From positions 426,424,303 to 426,488,302 of the forward strand of contig CM053029.1 in assembly GCA_028564925.1 (NCBI GenBank): a DNA stretch of 64,000 nt. The letters run 5' to 3'. Position numbers and translations under genes: made by a program. This stretch comes from Lithobates sylvaticus (Eukaryota > Chordata > Amphibia > Anura > Ranidae). The notes beneath the pieces are model-generated. The model worked only from the letters and a program-made list of their open reading frames with translations. It was not told where the DNA came from and searched no databases. Shown here in pieces: positions 44,624 through 54,963 of this stretch (its first letter is position 1; every line of letters begins with the position of its first letter).

Positions 44624-45512
44624 TTAACCACTTCAGCCCCGGAAAGGATTTACTCACTTTCTGACCAGGCCATTTTTTGCGATACGGCACTGCATTGCTT
44701 TAACTGACAATTGCACGGTCATGTGACGCTGTACCCAAACAAAATCTATGTCCTTTTTTTGGTGGTATTTGACCACTTCGGTTTTTATTTTTTGCGCTAT
44801 AAACAAAAAAGAGTGACAATTTTGAAAAAACACAATTTTTTTTAACTTTCTGCTATAATAGATATCCCCAAAAAAATGTAAAAAAAAAACAAAAAACGAA
44901 TTTCTTCATCAGTTTAGGCCGATAAGTATTCTTCTATATATTTTTGGTAAAATAAATAAACCCTAATAAGTGTATATTGATTGGTTTGTGCAAAAGTTAT
45001 AGCGTCTACAAAATAGAGAATAGATTTATGGCATTTTTATTATTTTTTTTTTTACTAGTAATGGCGGCGAGCTGCGATTTTTAGCATGACTGCAACATTG
45101 CAGCGGACAGATGAGATACTTGACACTTTTTTTGGGACCATTGACATTTATACAGTAATCATGGCTATTTTTAGCTCTGAACGCTGTATGAATGTCATTG
45201 GCAGGGAAGGGGTTAACACTAGGGGGTGATCAGGGAGTTAAATGTGTGTTTTAAGGAGTGTTTCTAACTGTGGAGGGATGGGACTGCCTGGAGGAGACGA
45301 CCGATTGTTGTTCCTAATCAGTAGGAACAACAGATCTGTCTACTCTCTCCTGACAGAGCAGAGTACTGACTTTTTACATTGACAAATCTCCGCTCTGTGT
45401 CTCTCAGGAGCGATCGCGGCCACCAGGCACGTGCATCAGCTCCTACGTCACGCAGCGTTAAAAAGTGCCCGCCGTACAGCTATTTGCGCAGGCGACGGCT
45501 GGTCGTGACCTT
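44624..45512. repeat. TTAA-CCACTT family, copy 7 (right end lost)
   Basis: TTAACCACTTCAGCCCCGG at the left. Landmarks CAATTGCACGGTCATGTGAC, TTGCGCTATAAACAAAAAAG and GGGGTTAACACTAGGGGGTG follow in order to a GGCGACGGCTGGTCGTGACC end that lacks the terminal TTAA. Confidence 0.75.
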
Positions 45513-46100
45513 CAGTCTTTTTTTTCAAACTTTCCATATATTAAATCGTCTGCCTGTGTTTTAACTTTGCATAGTAAAATATTTATTTTATGCCAGTAAG
45601 TACCTTACACAGCCCACTTCCTCCTTGTCTGGTAAAAAGCCTAGGCTTATGACATTATGCATACCTCTCTCTCGTGAGAGCTTGCAAGGAAGGGAGGGGG
45701 GGTGAGTCATAAGAAAGACATTGAGGGCTGCAGAGCTGAAGGGTTTGCCTCTTTGTGTCTGTGTAAATTCAGGAAGTGAACAGGCAGCAGCTTCAGCTAC
45801 CCACACTTAAAATGGTTGCAGCCAGACTCAGTGGAGAGAGATTTCTGGAGCATATTTGGCAAGTACAGAATCACAGTATATATAAAATCATATGCAAAGT
45901 GGTTGGAGGGAAGCTTCAGAATGGCAAAGGTGTTTTTATTACAAATTTTGTGAGCAGACTGCAGTTCCTCTTTAATTAAATTAAAAAGTGATTTTGACAA
46001 CTTGGCTATAAAGACTGGCACGACTATGTAAAAAAAAAGGTCAAGCTGGGGAGGAATAGGCAATCGTTTGAGAAGTAAAACAGTTCACATATATGCATCT
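45513..46100. other. Unnamed dispersed-repeat-like sequence
   Basis: No open frame. The GGCAGCAGCTTCAGCT and TTTCTGGAGCATATTTGGCAA stretches look like a frog interspersed repeat, but I cannot assign ends. Confidence 0.3.
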
Positions 46101-46632
46101 TAAAGTGTTACTAAACCCAGGACTCTGCATTCACTATATCAGGTCTCCCACAGTACACAGAACATGGAAATGCAATTATTTTAGTAAATTTAAACTGCTA
46201 AATATCTTTTCTCATCAGCAGTATATAGCAGTCTTGTGACGTGTATCGGTAAATGGCAAAGCACTGATTAAAGCTGGTAGGAGGAGTTTTCATTCTCCTC
46301 CGACAGTGCTATGAGGCTGCATGTCCCCTGACCCTCTGTCTGGACAGTGCCGATTGGCCCTGTGCTGATCCCATGCACCCTTCCCAAAAAAAAAAAACTC
46401 TCTAGCAATCCAGACCAAACTGAGCATGTGCAGAGTGCCTCCTATGGCTCTGTTCTATCAGCAGATGGATTGAGGACAGTAAAAGAAGGGGAGGATCAGA
46501 GAAGACAGCATCAAACAGCCTTTTTTACACAATGTGGAGGATTAACCCCTTAGGTTCCATAGTAAGTATGACAAGCATGCTTTACTGAATATACAGACTG
46601 ATTTTACTGTTGTGGTTTTAGTAACACTTTAA
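46101..46632. repeat. MITE with TTAAAGTGTTACTAAACC ends
   Basis: TTAAAGTGTTACTAAACCCA and TGGTTTTAGTAACACTTTAA are near-perfect inverted ends about 530 bp apart. An inner block, GATTAACCCCTTAGG, then AGTATGACAAGCAT, is shared with the loop of the palindrome at 55.82 kb. Confidence 0.85.
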
Positions 46633-47600
46633 ATTTGAATTTACTGGTCTGCCTGGAGTTAAGCTTTAATTAAAAGAGAACCTTAAATCACATACCTCTT
46701 TACCCTATGGAAATTTCCAAGTGTTGCAAAACAAAAAAAAAAATGTTTGAAAAATTAAACCAGTAAAATGCCTTATAAGGAAAGTACAAACATAACAAGC
46801 AGCTCAATATAAACATCTCAGCTTTAATCTTCGTAAACCCTTTCAAATCAAGGGGTCAAAACCTGTATAGTGTTGCTATGCATTGATTACACCGATGCAC
46901 TGATACGCATTATTTTTTCATATCAAAATGATTTTAATACAATTTTAGGCGTTTCCAGGGCTTTACTTAAGTCATTTTTAAAAACATCCTAAATATGTTT
47001 TTCTGTATGCTATATTTTTTAGTAATAAGTAAAGAGGTAGACAAAATTGTGGAAAAACACAATTCTATTTTGTTTAATGCAAAATGTATTTTGTACAATA
47101 CTATTCCAAAAAATTATTTTCTTCCAATTACCCTGATAAATAAAATAAATAGAATATGCATAGGTCTTGATACATATGTAAGTGCTGTATGGTCGATAAG
47201 CAAGTTCATATATATTAGATTTCTAGATAAAAAGCATTTTCCTGTACTGTGAGTCAGTTCAATGGCTGTAATAAAAAAAAAAAAAAAATAAAAAAAAAAG
47301 AAGTAATAAAAATGATTTAACTGACCCAACGCTATCTTTTTCTAATTTATCTGCCTCAGTTAGAACACTAATCTAGTAAGTAACTAACCTAATATACAGG
47401 TATTTGTTTACCGCTTTTTACATTGTGACTGCCTATATCTCCTTACAGCTGTAGCTGCTGTAAGTCAGAGGTGATCAATGTCAAAGGCAACACATGAAAT
47501 TTATTTATACTTTTCAAACCCTCTGAACTGCTTTGTCTGATCAGCATGATTGGTTAAGCATTGTAGTTATATAATTAGTAACCACTTTGAGTGGTACACA
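46633..47600. other. AT-rich, no gene
   Basis: Probably single-copy. An A-rich run lies at 47,271-47,300. The 85-codon frame at 46,995-47,252 has no domain or splice context. Confidence 0.35.
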
Positions 47601-48819
47601 ATCATAGAAACCTAGAAAAGTGATGGCAGAAAAAAGACAAATTGGTCCATGGAGTTTGCCTCAATTCTTTTTTATTCATAATTTTTTTTGTCTTGTGTTT
47701 TTTTTCTTCTTTTTTGTCTAGATTTATGTTTGTCCCAAGCATGTTTGAATCCACTTACTATTGACTCTGCTGGACGTCTATTCCAAGCATCAACTACTCT
47801 TCAGGTAAAATACTTTCCAAGATTACTTTTGAACTTTCCTCCTTGCTAGTTTGAAGTTGTGTCCCTGTGCTCTTGATCTTGGCTCCAAACTGGCTTCACA
47901 CTGCTGGCTTTCCCAATGGCACTGTGCAGTATGTTCACAGGGATTAAAGCAATCTCCTAAGCATGCTACAGCATGGCCAGGACTTTACTAGCTAGTTAAA
48001 ATGCATCTGTATTGGATGGTGGTATGATGGGAGCTGTTGCCTGCTTTCAGGATTTCTCTAAGCACACACAGATGTTTTCCTGGTGTAAGAGCAGGCATAT
48101 TTTGGTTCTCTAGACCAGCGGTCCCCAACCTCCCCAGCAACAAAGACAACCCTTCATAGCTCCATAGGAGTCTCCCTGCAGCCATGCCAACCTTCCTTTC
48201 ATCTTTCACATCACTGACCTAACCCAGATCCCACTGATTTCAAACTTCAGGAATGTTGAGCATCTGAGCCGATTAGCAGCTCTGGATTGACTGATCCAGC
48301 CTGGCGCAAGGAATTCTGGGATCAGTAGTGCAGGGTTGGTCTCTGTCTTTCTTCAGGTTGTCAGACTACAAATCACAGCAGCTACAGAGTGGATGGGAAC
48401 TATCAACATCCTCTTCCTGATATGGCAGTGTTTCTCCTCACCCCTTGTGCAGGGACATGGTGTGGTTAGTGGGAGATACATCACATGGAGCGGGCTCTGC
48501 TGGAGGAAGCCCAGGTGGCAACTCGAGCAGCTGCAAATACAATAAATTTTTTCATTTTGGATAACCTGTTGCAAGCAGGTTTTTTTTTTTTTTTAAATCT
48601 GTGTCTAATTGGAAAGATTACCTTTTAAAGTTCCTGTCCCATAGCCACAGCATGAAATTCCATCAAAGTAAGGGACATCTCTGGTGGTTGCTAGAACTAG
48701 TGTCCTCATTGGAGGATTTTGCATATATTCCCATTCTGGTGACCACTCAATATTTGTGATTTTCTTTAACTTGATGATAAAGGGTCACCAGGACAAATAG
48801 AGATGGTATGAGATCCTTA
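47601..48819. other. Dispersed repeat remnants
   Basis: 47,605-47,880 (CATAGAAACCTAGAAAAGTG, GTCCCAAGCATGTTTGAAT, CCAAGCATCAACTACTCTTC) resembles a widespread lower-vertebrate repeat whose class I cannot state. CAGCGGTCCCCAACC at 48,118 is a hAT-type terminus without a visible partner. Confidence 0.35.
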
Positions 48820-49246
48820 TGCCCCGTACTCCACATGAGTGGATTTTCTGTCGGAAAAATCTTGGATGGTTTTTCAGATGGAATTCCGCTCAAGCTTGGC
48901 TTGCATACACATGGTCACACAAAATTTCTCTGAACTTTCGACTGTCAAGAACGCGGTGACGTACAACACTACGACAACCCGAGAAAATTAAGTTCAATGC
49001 TTCCGAGCATGCGACAAATTGTTTCCGAGCATGCGTGGGAATTTTGCGCGTCGGAATTTGTACAGACAATCGGAATTTCCAATCAAAACTTTTTCCGACC
49101 GAAAAATTGAGAACATGCTCTCAATCTTTTGCTGGCCGAAATTAGACCAGCAAAAGTCTGATGGCGTATACACACGATCGCATTTTCCAACCAAAAGCTC
49201 TTATCAGACTTTTGGTGGTGGAATTTCCGATCGTGTGCACGGGGCA
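48820..49246. repeat. MITE, TGCCCCATACACACGG family, copy 5
   Basis: TGCCCCGTACTCCACATG and GTGTGCACGGGGCA, with CTTA to the left and TAAG to the right, so the outer inverted match is CTTATGCCCCGT / ACGGGGCATAAG. Interior motifs are as in the other copies. Confidence 0.8.
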
Positions 49247-49989
49247 TAAGAGTACCTTTTGCTATTAATTTCTGGTAAATATAATCCAAAGGATAAAACT
49301 CAAATTTAGATTGTGTGTAATGTCTGGATTGTGGCAACACCTTTCTTTGAATAGCATATTTACATACCCCTATTTATATTGGTTTGTTTAGTAAAGGTAT
49401 GTAGAGAGACATGGAAATGTGCAAGCTGCAAAAGCCCAGAACGGCCAATTGAAAAAGAAAAATTCTAAGTCTGAATTGGATGAGTTTCTGCACTTTAGCC
49501 TAAAAAGGCCACTTTATGTAAAGAAAATGTCAGGCTAATATTAAATGCTGAAACGGGGCATTTGTATAAATCAATACAATTATTTCTGTCTAGCTATCCA
49601 CCAAAGCTTCTATAAAAAAAATTAAAAAAAAAAAAAACTCATGTAAAACTTTTAATTATATATTTCACAACTGCTAAAGAAAAAAAATCAATGCCTTTTT
49701 TTTGGAGAAGAGCATTTCCTCCTGGGGTTTATTTTTTTATGTTTTAGAGACAGATGTTTCTGCAATATAAAATAAAATTCAAGAACTTGTTCACACATAA
49801 CAGATGCAGGGTAAAAAATTAATTTACATTGCGAGTTAAACCAGATGTTGTAAAGAACTCCATTTGTTCCAAGCAGTACACATTTATCCAGTCCAGTAGC
49901 TGGCAGTTTACACGTTCAAAAAAAACGATATTCTATTACTATTACTTACTATTGAAAATGTTATTTACTTAAGAGCAACAAAGTTTTAC
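49247..49989. other. Probable intron flanking the CADPS exon
   Basis: AT-rich sequence with A and T runs (49,612-49,636; 49,680-49,706) and no named repeat. Confidence 0.45.
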
Positions 49990-50093
49990 CTCCGAATGAT
50001 GTTCTTCGTTTTGCTGCAAAACCTCAATGCATAGCTCAGCAAGATGAATAACATCCCTTAGTTTTTTTGAAGGATCATCTTGATTTATAGATT
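49990..50093 (-). CDS. CADPS2: CADPS/CADPS2 exon (calcium-dependent secretion activator)
   Basis: A 104-nt minus-strand exon translates (E)[17 protein letters not shown], then [18 protein letters not shown] recognise this as a segment of the MUN-domain part of CAPS proteins, where vertebrates read [22 protein letters not shown] promotes priming of dense-core vesicles for calcium-triggered exocytosis at the plasma membrane. The acceptor (TTACCTTTTAG, AG at 50,095-50,094) has a good pyrimidine tract, and the donor is GAG|GTAAAA (GT at 49,989-49,988). The exon starts with two bases of a split codon and ends in phase 0. No CAPS exon expected next (AFAWWSD...) is visible downstream in the window. 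CADPS and CADPS2 cannot be told apart from this segment alone; the symbol given is one of the two. Confidence 0.85.
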
Positions 50094-50204
50094 CTAAAAG
50101 GTAAATTAACATAAAGTTAACAAGTACTACAGAATGACTTTTAGAAAAGCAAGTTATTTCTCAGTGACTCTAAGAAAGTGAACAATCCTTTATATAGAGA
50201 CCTT
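50094..50204. other. Intron upstream of the CADPS exon
   Basis: Short AT-rich interval ending at the next T run. Confidence 0.4.
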
Positions 50205-51300
50205 TTTTTTTTTTAATTCTTTATTTAGACAAAAAAAAAGTATCCAACAAACCGCATCTAGGCATGTTCAACAGTAAGACTGTATAACAGAAGGGGGACA
50301 AAGTAGAAGAATTTCACAGCAATATATAACAAATGTGACAATGCATAAGGGTAGACAAGACAAATCATCTGAAGACAGTTAGTAGAGAGCACCCCTCCAC
50401 ATTGAGCAGGGGGTCTTGAAATGGTAATATCCCCCTAAGTATGAACTAATGGAGACATAGGTCCTTCGGATAAAAGACATGATGGAAACCGTTGAATATA
50501 TTAGAAAATCCCTCATTCTACTGTTCTGATCCAGAGTAAGGTCGAGAGCCAGGTGCGGACGGGACACAATTTTTTTGTTTTATAGGAGAGATAGAGATAT
50601 TTTCTATCTTCTTATGACATGCTGCTTAACAATGTATTCAAATGTACAGTATGCCATTATAGAAATAATTTTGCCAATGCAATTTTTCCACCATATTCTT
50701 AGTTTGTTCTTTTTTTTTTTTTTTAACACTTAAGACATTTCCATTGCATTCAAGGTGCAAAACAAAGGTACAAAGTACAATAAAACAAAATAATATAGAA
50801 AGGTTTTAAAAGGTATGGTACATAGATCAGCATAGGTATGTACTAGATGCATTGCATTAGCATGATAAGGTGTTCAGACAGGAGCACACGCGGTACAAAA
50901 TCCAAGCAAGTGTGAAAGTTAGCATCATAATACAGTCAAAGAGTAGCATTTCGTGACACACAGTTTCTCGGGAAAGATCTATATAGCGAGGGACAGAAAG
51001 GAAAAGGGACAAATAGAAGAGAGAGGAAGGAGGATGGTGGCTCAAGCATTTACAGAGCTGGTCACATAGTACTAACAAACATAAACCGGACAAGATAGTA
51101 ATCACAATCTAGTCATGTCTGGCATATGGAACAGCATGGAAGACCATACAGAAAAGGACCAGGCAAAAAAGCAGAAAGAGAATTTGGCTAGTTTAGACAG
51201 TTAGGCCTTGTGCCTCAATCCCATTCCTACTTAAGTACATTTATATATATTTATATATAGAGTCGTGGAGTCTGCAGCTTCCATCTCAGTAAAATTTCCC
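50205..51300 (-). mobile_element. Two LINE-like 3' tails, minus strand (tentative)
   Basis: T runs at about 50,203-50,215 and 50,711-50,728 are each followed by CAAAACAAAGG/ACAAAGT-type, A-rich sequence similar in style to the L1-like 3' UTR at 4.65 kb. No RT block was found and no duplications are clear, so the class is uncertain. Confidence 0.35.
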
Positions 51301-52380
51301 ATTTGGCATAGAATGTGTTGTAAAAAGCAATAAATTGTTTACAGCGGTGGTGTCTCTATATTAACAATACCTAGGACAAATAATAAAGGGTCAACAGGAA
51401 GAGGCACTCCTCCCACTGCATTAAAGGCTTTGCACCACATCTGTGGCATAGCTCCAGTACTTGAGGATAAATAGTAGTTAATTGATGACAGGTCTACTGG
51501 GCAATATGCAAAAGTTTCCGTGGAAATAAATCTATCTCTGGCAGAGATAATTATGATTCAAAATATAAAGTGCCGAGCTAGAGTTAAACTGTGCAATTCA
51601 TGATGACACAATGCATGTTTAGCATGTGATGAACTGTAAAGTGCAAATGTGCAATAACAATATGCAATACCAACTGTAACCAATGTGCAATATTAACAGT
51701 ACAGATGTGAAAAAATTGAGGAGAGAGAAAAAAGTTCATATACGGCCGATATTCAGTAGAAGAGATCCCATATAAGGTGTGGCATGTTGATCAGATGCTT
51801 GGCAGTGTGATACCCATCACCATAGTAAGATTGAAGGCTTACCAGAAAGCCTGCGACCACCCTTACTCGGGGGGGGGGGGGGGGTCACAAAGCACTTTAT
51901 TGGATCAGAGATCCACTAAAGAGGTGTCCAAGTGTGTCTCACCAGAAGCCTCTGTGTACACCGACACTGATCAAAAGCTGGAAGTTCAGACAGCCTCAGC
52001 AACAGGATGTTTATTTACTTATTATATGATTTACTTATTACAGGCAACCAGAGTTCTTAAGATGCCAATTATGTGGTTCTCTCCTACCCCAGTCCCCTAA
52101 TGCCATCAGTATGGATTATTTCCATACACCCTTGTTTCCCCACTCTCCTATGAATGCCATGCTGCGATATTGGTCTGGATACAAGCCACTTTTAGGGCTC
52201 TCTGTTGAATCCCCTCTAATATCCCTCTTTGTGCAGAGGGGCACTTATTCGGAATTATTAGATACAAGCTCTTTGTGACATATCTATATAGCTGTATAAA
52301 TTGTATTATACTATGAATATATGTATTGTGGTAAGGATGCACCCATGTTACTGGCAGGATTCCCATATTTATCTTGAATC
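51301..52380. other. No gene seen
   Basis: Mixed sequence with a 14-G run at about 51,871-51,884. The frame at 51,777-52,100 crosses this run and is not credible as a gene. Confidence 0.35.
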
Positions 52381-53880
52381 ATCATTATCTACTAGAAAAT
52401 GAATCAATCTTTTTCCTTTCTTTTTCTTTTTTCTCATCCAGAGCGCATCATTGGGCATGATTTCTTGGCGGGCCTCCACCTATTTCTCATAGGATCCCCA
52501 CACAGACGCCCAGGGGCCCATAATGGTATGATCCCTGATTTCAAGGGATCACTTGCTGTGCTCCCGTGGAAACAGGAGCATCCCTGTGTGTCCGGAAACG
52601 AGGTGCTGCTTTTTCCCGGTGGGACGTTGGCCCCCAATGTGTCACGGCCTTGCGGATGAGAGGCTGATGTATGCAATGGTGTCACCGCGCTCTGCATGCC
52701 CTCAGGGTGTCTGTGTGCAGTGGCTCCTCTGTCCTCTGCATTCCTCCACAGCTTTGTGTCATCACGGCGTGACGTCACACATTGCACCCACCTGACGCAC
52801 TGGGGAGGGGTATAAATGGACTGATGTGGCTTCATTTACGCTGCTGGAGTCCTTGGGAGCCCTACACCTCATGCAGCTGTTTTACAGGTAGATCTATTGA
52901 ACTTGACAACACCTTTCACTTGCACTGCAATTGCATTGCACTACTTATTAATAAAAAGTGTGGTATATTTAAGGCTTTATTCCCCTTTTTCATATTTACC
53001 TGCAGAATCATTTTCTTTATTTATGGTTGCTTCTATATTGCGTTTTGCCTTGAAGTCTTTGTATCCACGGACTAAATAGCACGTGAAGGGCAAGTTTTTT
53101 TCCTTACTACACGTAAGCAGGAATTCTTAAATGATGAATTTATAAGGGACCTTATCACAACTATACTGTCTCTCTTATGCCCTAATGTTACCTTACTTTC
53201 AGATACCCGACTCTGGCCCTCCACAGCCTAGGTAATCATTGCTGTCAGCTGCATGGGATCATAGGCGCCCAGTTATCCATTTAAAAGAAGTTATGCAAGC
53301 ATATACCCTTTTTCCTGTTGAAGGATTTAATATCTTAATTAAATATAAATATAGACATGCACTAAGATTGACATGTCATACTAAAATTTTTGATTGATTC
53401 ACAGGAAACATTGGTTTTAAAATCATATACAAGCTATTTATACCTCTCTCTGTGGGTGATCCGGTTTAGTTGGGAGATTCCTGCGGGCGGGACCATTTGT
53501 GTCCAGAAATTCCCTCTGATATCAGTTACCCACTGTAGATCTAGCTCTGAGTTCCCAAAACATTGGGGCTAGAACTTCTGGTTGGGAAATTCCTGCTATA
53601 TACACGGATGCATCTATGTATGTATTAATATATGTACTTTAATATGTTCTTATGGAATTTTTTTTTCTTGTTTTGCATATGTAATTTATTTATTTTTTCC
53701 TTTTGCTGTTTTATCTTTGTATCTATTTACTAGAAATGAAGTCCACGCAATTTCCTGAAGAAGCCGTAAGGCGAAACATGTAGAATGATTGCATGGAAAA
53801 CTGTATGAAGGAAGTGACTTATTATTCTTATTCTTCTCTGTAATAAAAATATATACTTTATCGATTTTAGTATATCCATT
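52381..53880 (+). repeat. Penelope-terminal-like region with hammerhead-like core
   Basis: GC-rich sequence with GTGACGTCACAC and GAGGGGTATAAATGGAC (a TATA-like box at about 52,810) is followed by AT-rich sequence. At 53,755-53,781 comes CTGAAGAAGCC, GTAA, GGCGAAACATG. The GCC/GGC stem closed by a GTAA tetraloop and followed by GAAAC is the clearest stem-II-like structure in the window. No coding part is present. Confidence 0.5.
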
Positions 53881-54500
53881 TGTATTAATAATAACCCTTA
53901 AAGTCCCATATTCCCCAATATGTTTTTTCTTCTATATCTCTTTAACACACAAGAGCAGCCCACTTGGAATAATGCTTATCCTCCTCCAAGATTAACCAAT
54001 CTTTCCTCTAGCAAGGTCCTAGCTTGCTTCTCTTCATAATGCACGTGTGTCAAGGTCTCATCATTACAATAGGTAAACAGTGCTTTGAGGGACCACCAGA
54101 GGCTGTCATAAGTACATGTACAATGCCACAAGTACAATGTATCCAGAGGAAAGAATAGTACTGTGGCCCACAAGGCAGTATGAAGAGGAACCAGCCGGAA
54201 CCTTGCCAGATCAAAAGATCACTGGACTGCGAGGGAGATTTATGCCAAGTGAGTTTCACGGGGGGGGGGGGGGGCTGGGGGAGGTGGGATGTCATTTAAG
54301 GAAAATGTGTGACTATTAACTGTAAATGATCTCTAAATTCACATCCATCTGCAATTTTTTGAAAAAGCCATTCTCCTTTGACTTGAAGTACCCATTACCC
54401 TAAAACGTAAACCTTTCAGCAGCAATACTTTATTCAAAGAAGATTACCATACAATAGTTGAGGCCACTAGCTTCAACACATGCAAAAAAAAAAAAAAAAA
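53881..54500. other. No gene seen
   Basis: Includes a 14-G run at about 54,259-54,272 and an A run near 54,484. No recognised element. Confidence 0.35.
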
Positions 54501-54529
54501 AAGTAAATATCAGCTTTGCTGCAAATTCA

Positions 54530-54660
54530 AACTCACACCCGCATTACATTTAGTAATATGGAAATATGTCTGAGCTCACACCTGCATGATAGTGAAGGAT
54601 AAAAAAAGTTGTCTACACTCACAAACATTACATAGTGATGGAGGATCATTTGAGTTTACG
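54530..54660 (+). repeat. ~44-bp minisatellite, left part
   Basis: Units with ACATTTAGTAATATGGAAAT, then ATGTCTGAGCTCACACC and TGCATGATAGTGAAGG, match the array at 57,630-57,835 in the same orientation, so a 3-kb insertion seems to separate two parts of one array. Confidence 0.6.
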
Positions 54661-54663
54661 GTT

Positions 54664-54963
54664 CTGAGGAAGTCTGCAGATTGGAGAACGAAACACCAGC
54701 GTTAACAGAGCGACGTCATCACACCAATAATTCCCCATAAAACTTTGCTGCACACACACTGACAGTTTTCAATATCCGGCCGGCTTCTACTGTCATCAGC
54801 GCTAAGTGAGAAGACTTTGATAAACGGGACACACTCAGGAGACAGAACTGGATTTGATTCCTACTGGGTAAGCAGCAGTTGCCCATCATACAGTTAACTG
54901 CGTAAAGGAGGACTGGCTCTCGGTGTCACCAGAAGGTAGAGCTGTGATTTAGCCTCATTCCAT
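54664..54963 (+). repeat. Penelope-end-like segment
   Basis: CTGAGGAAGTCTGCAGATTG, then GAGAACGAAACACCAGCG (54,664-54,700) is a diverged CTGANGA..GAAAC core, followed by CGACGTCATCAC and GC-rich sequence as at other Penelope ends. It leads into the left arm of the palindrome. Confidence 0.45.

Noticed and set aside
51777-52100. 107-codon plus-strand frame
   Set aside because: Depends on a 14-G run read as poly-glycine; no domain or splice context.
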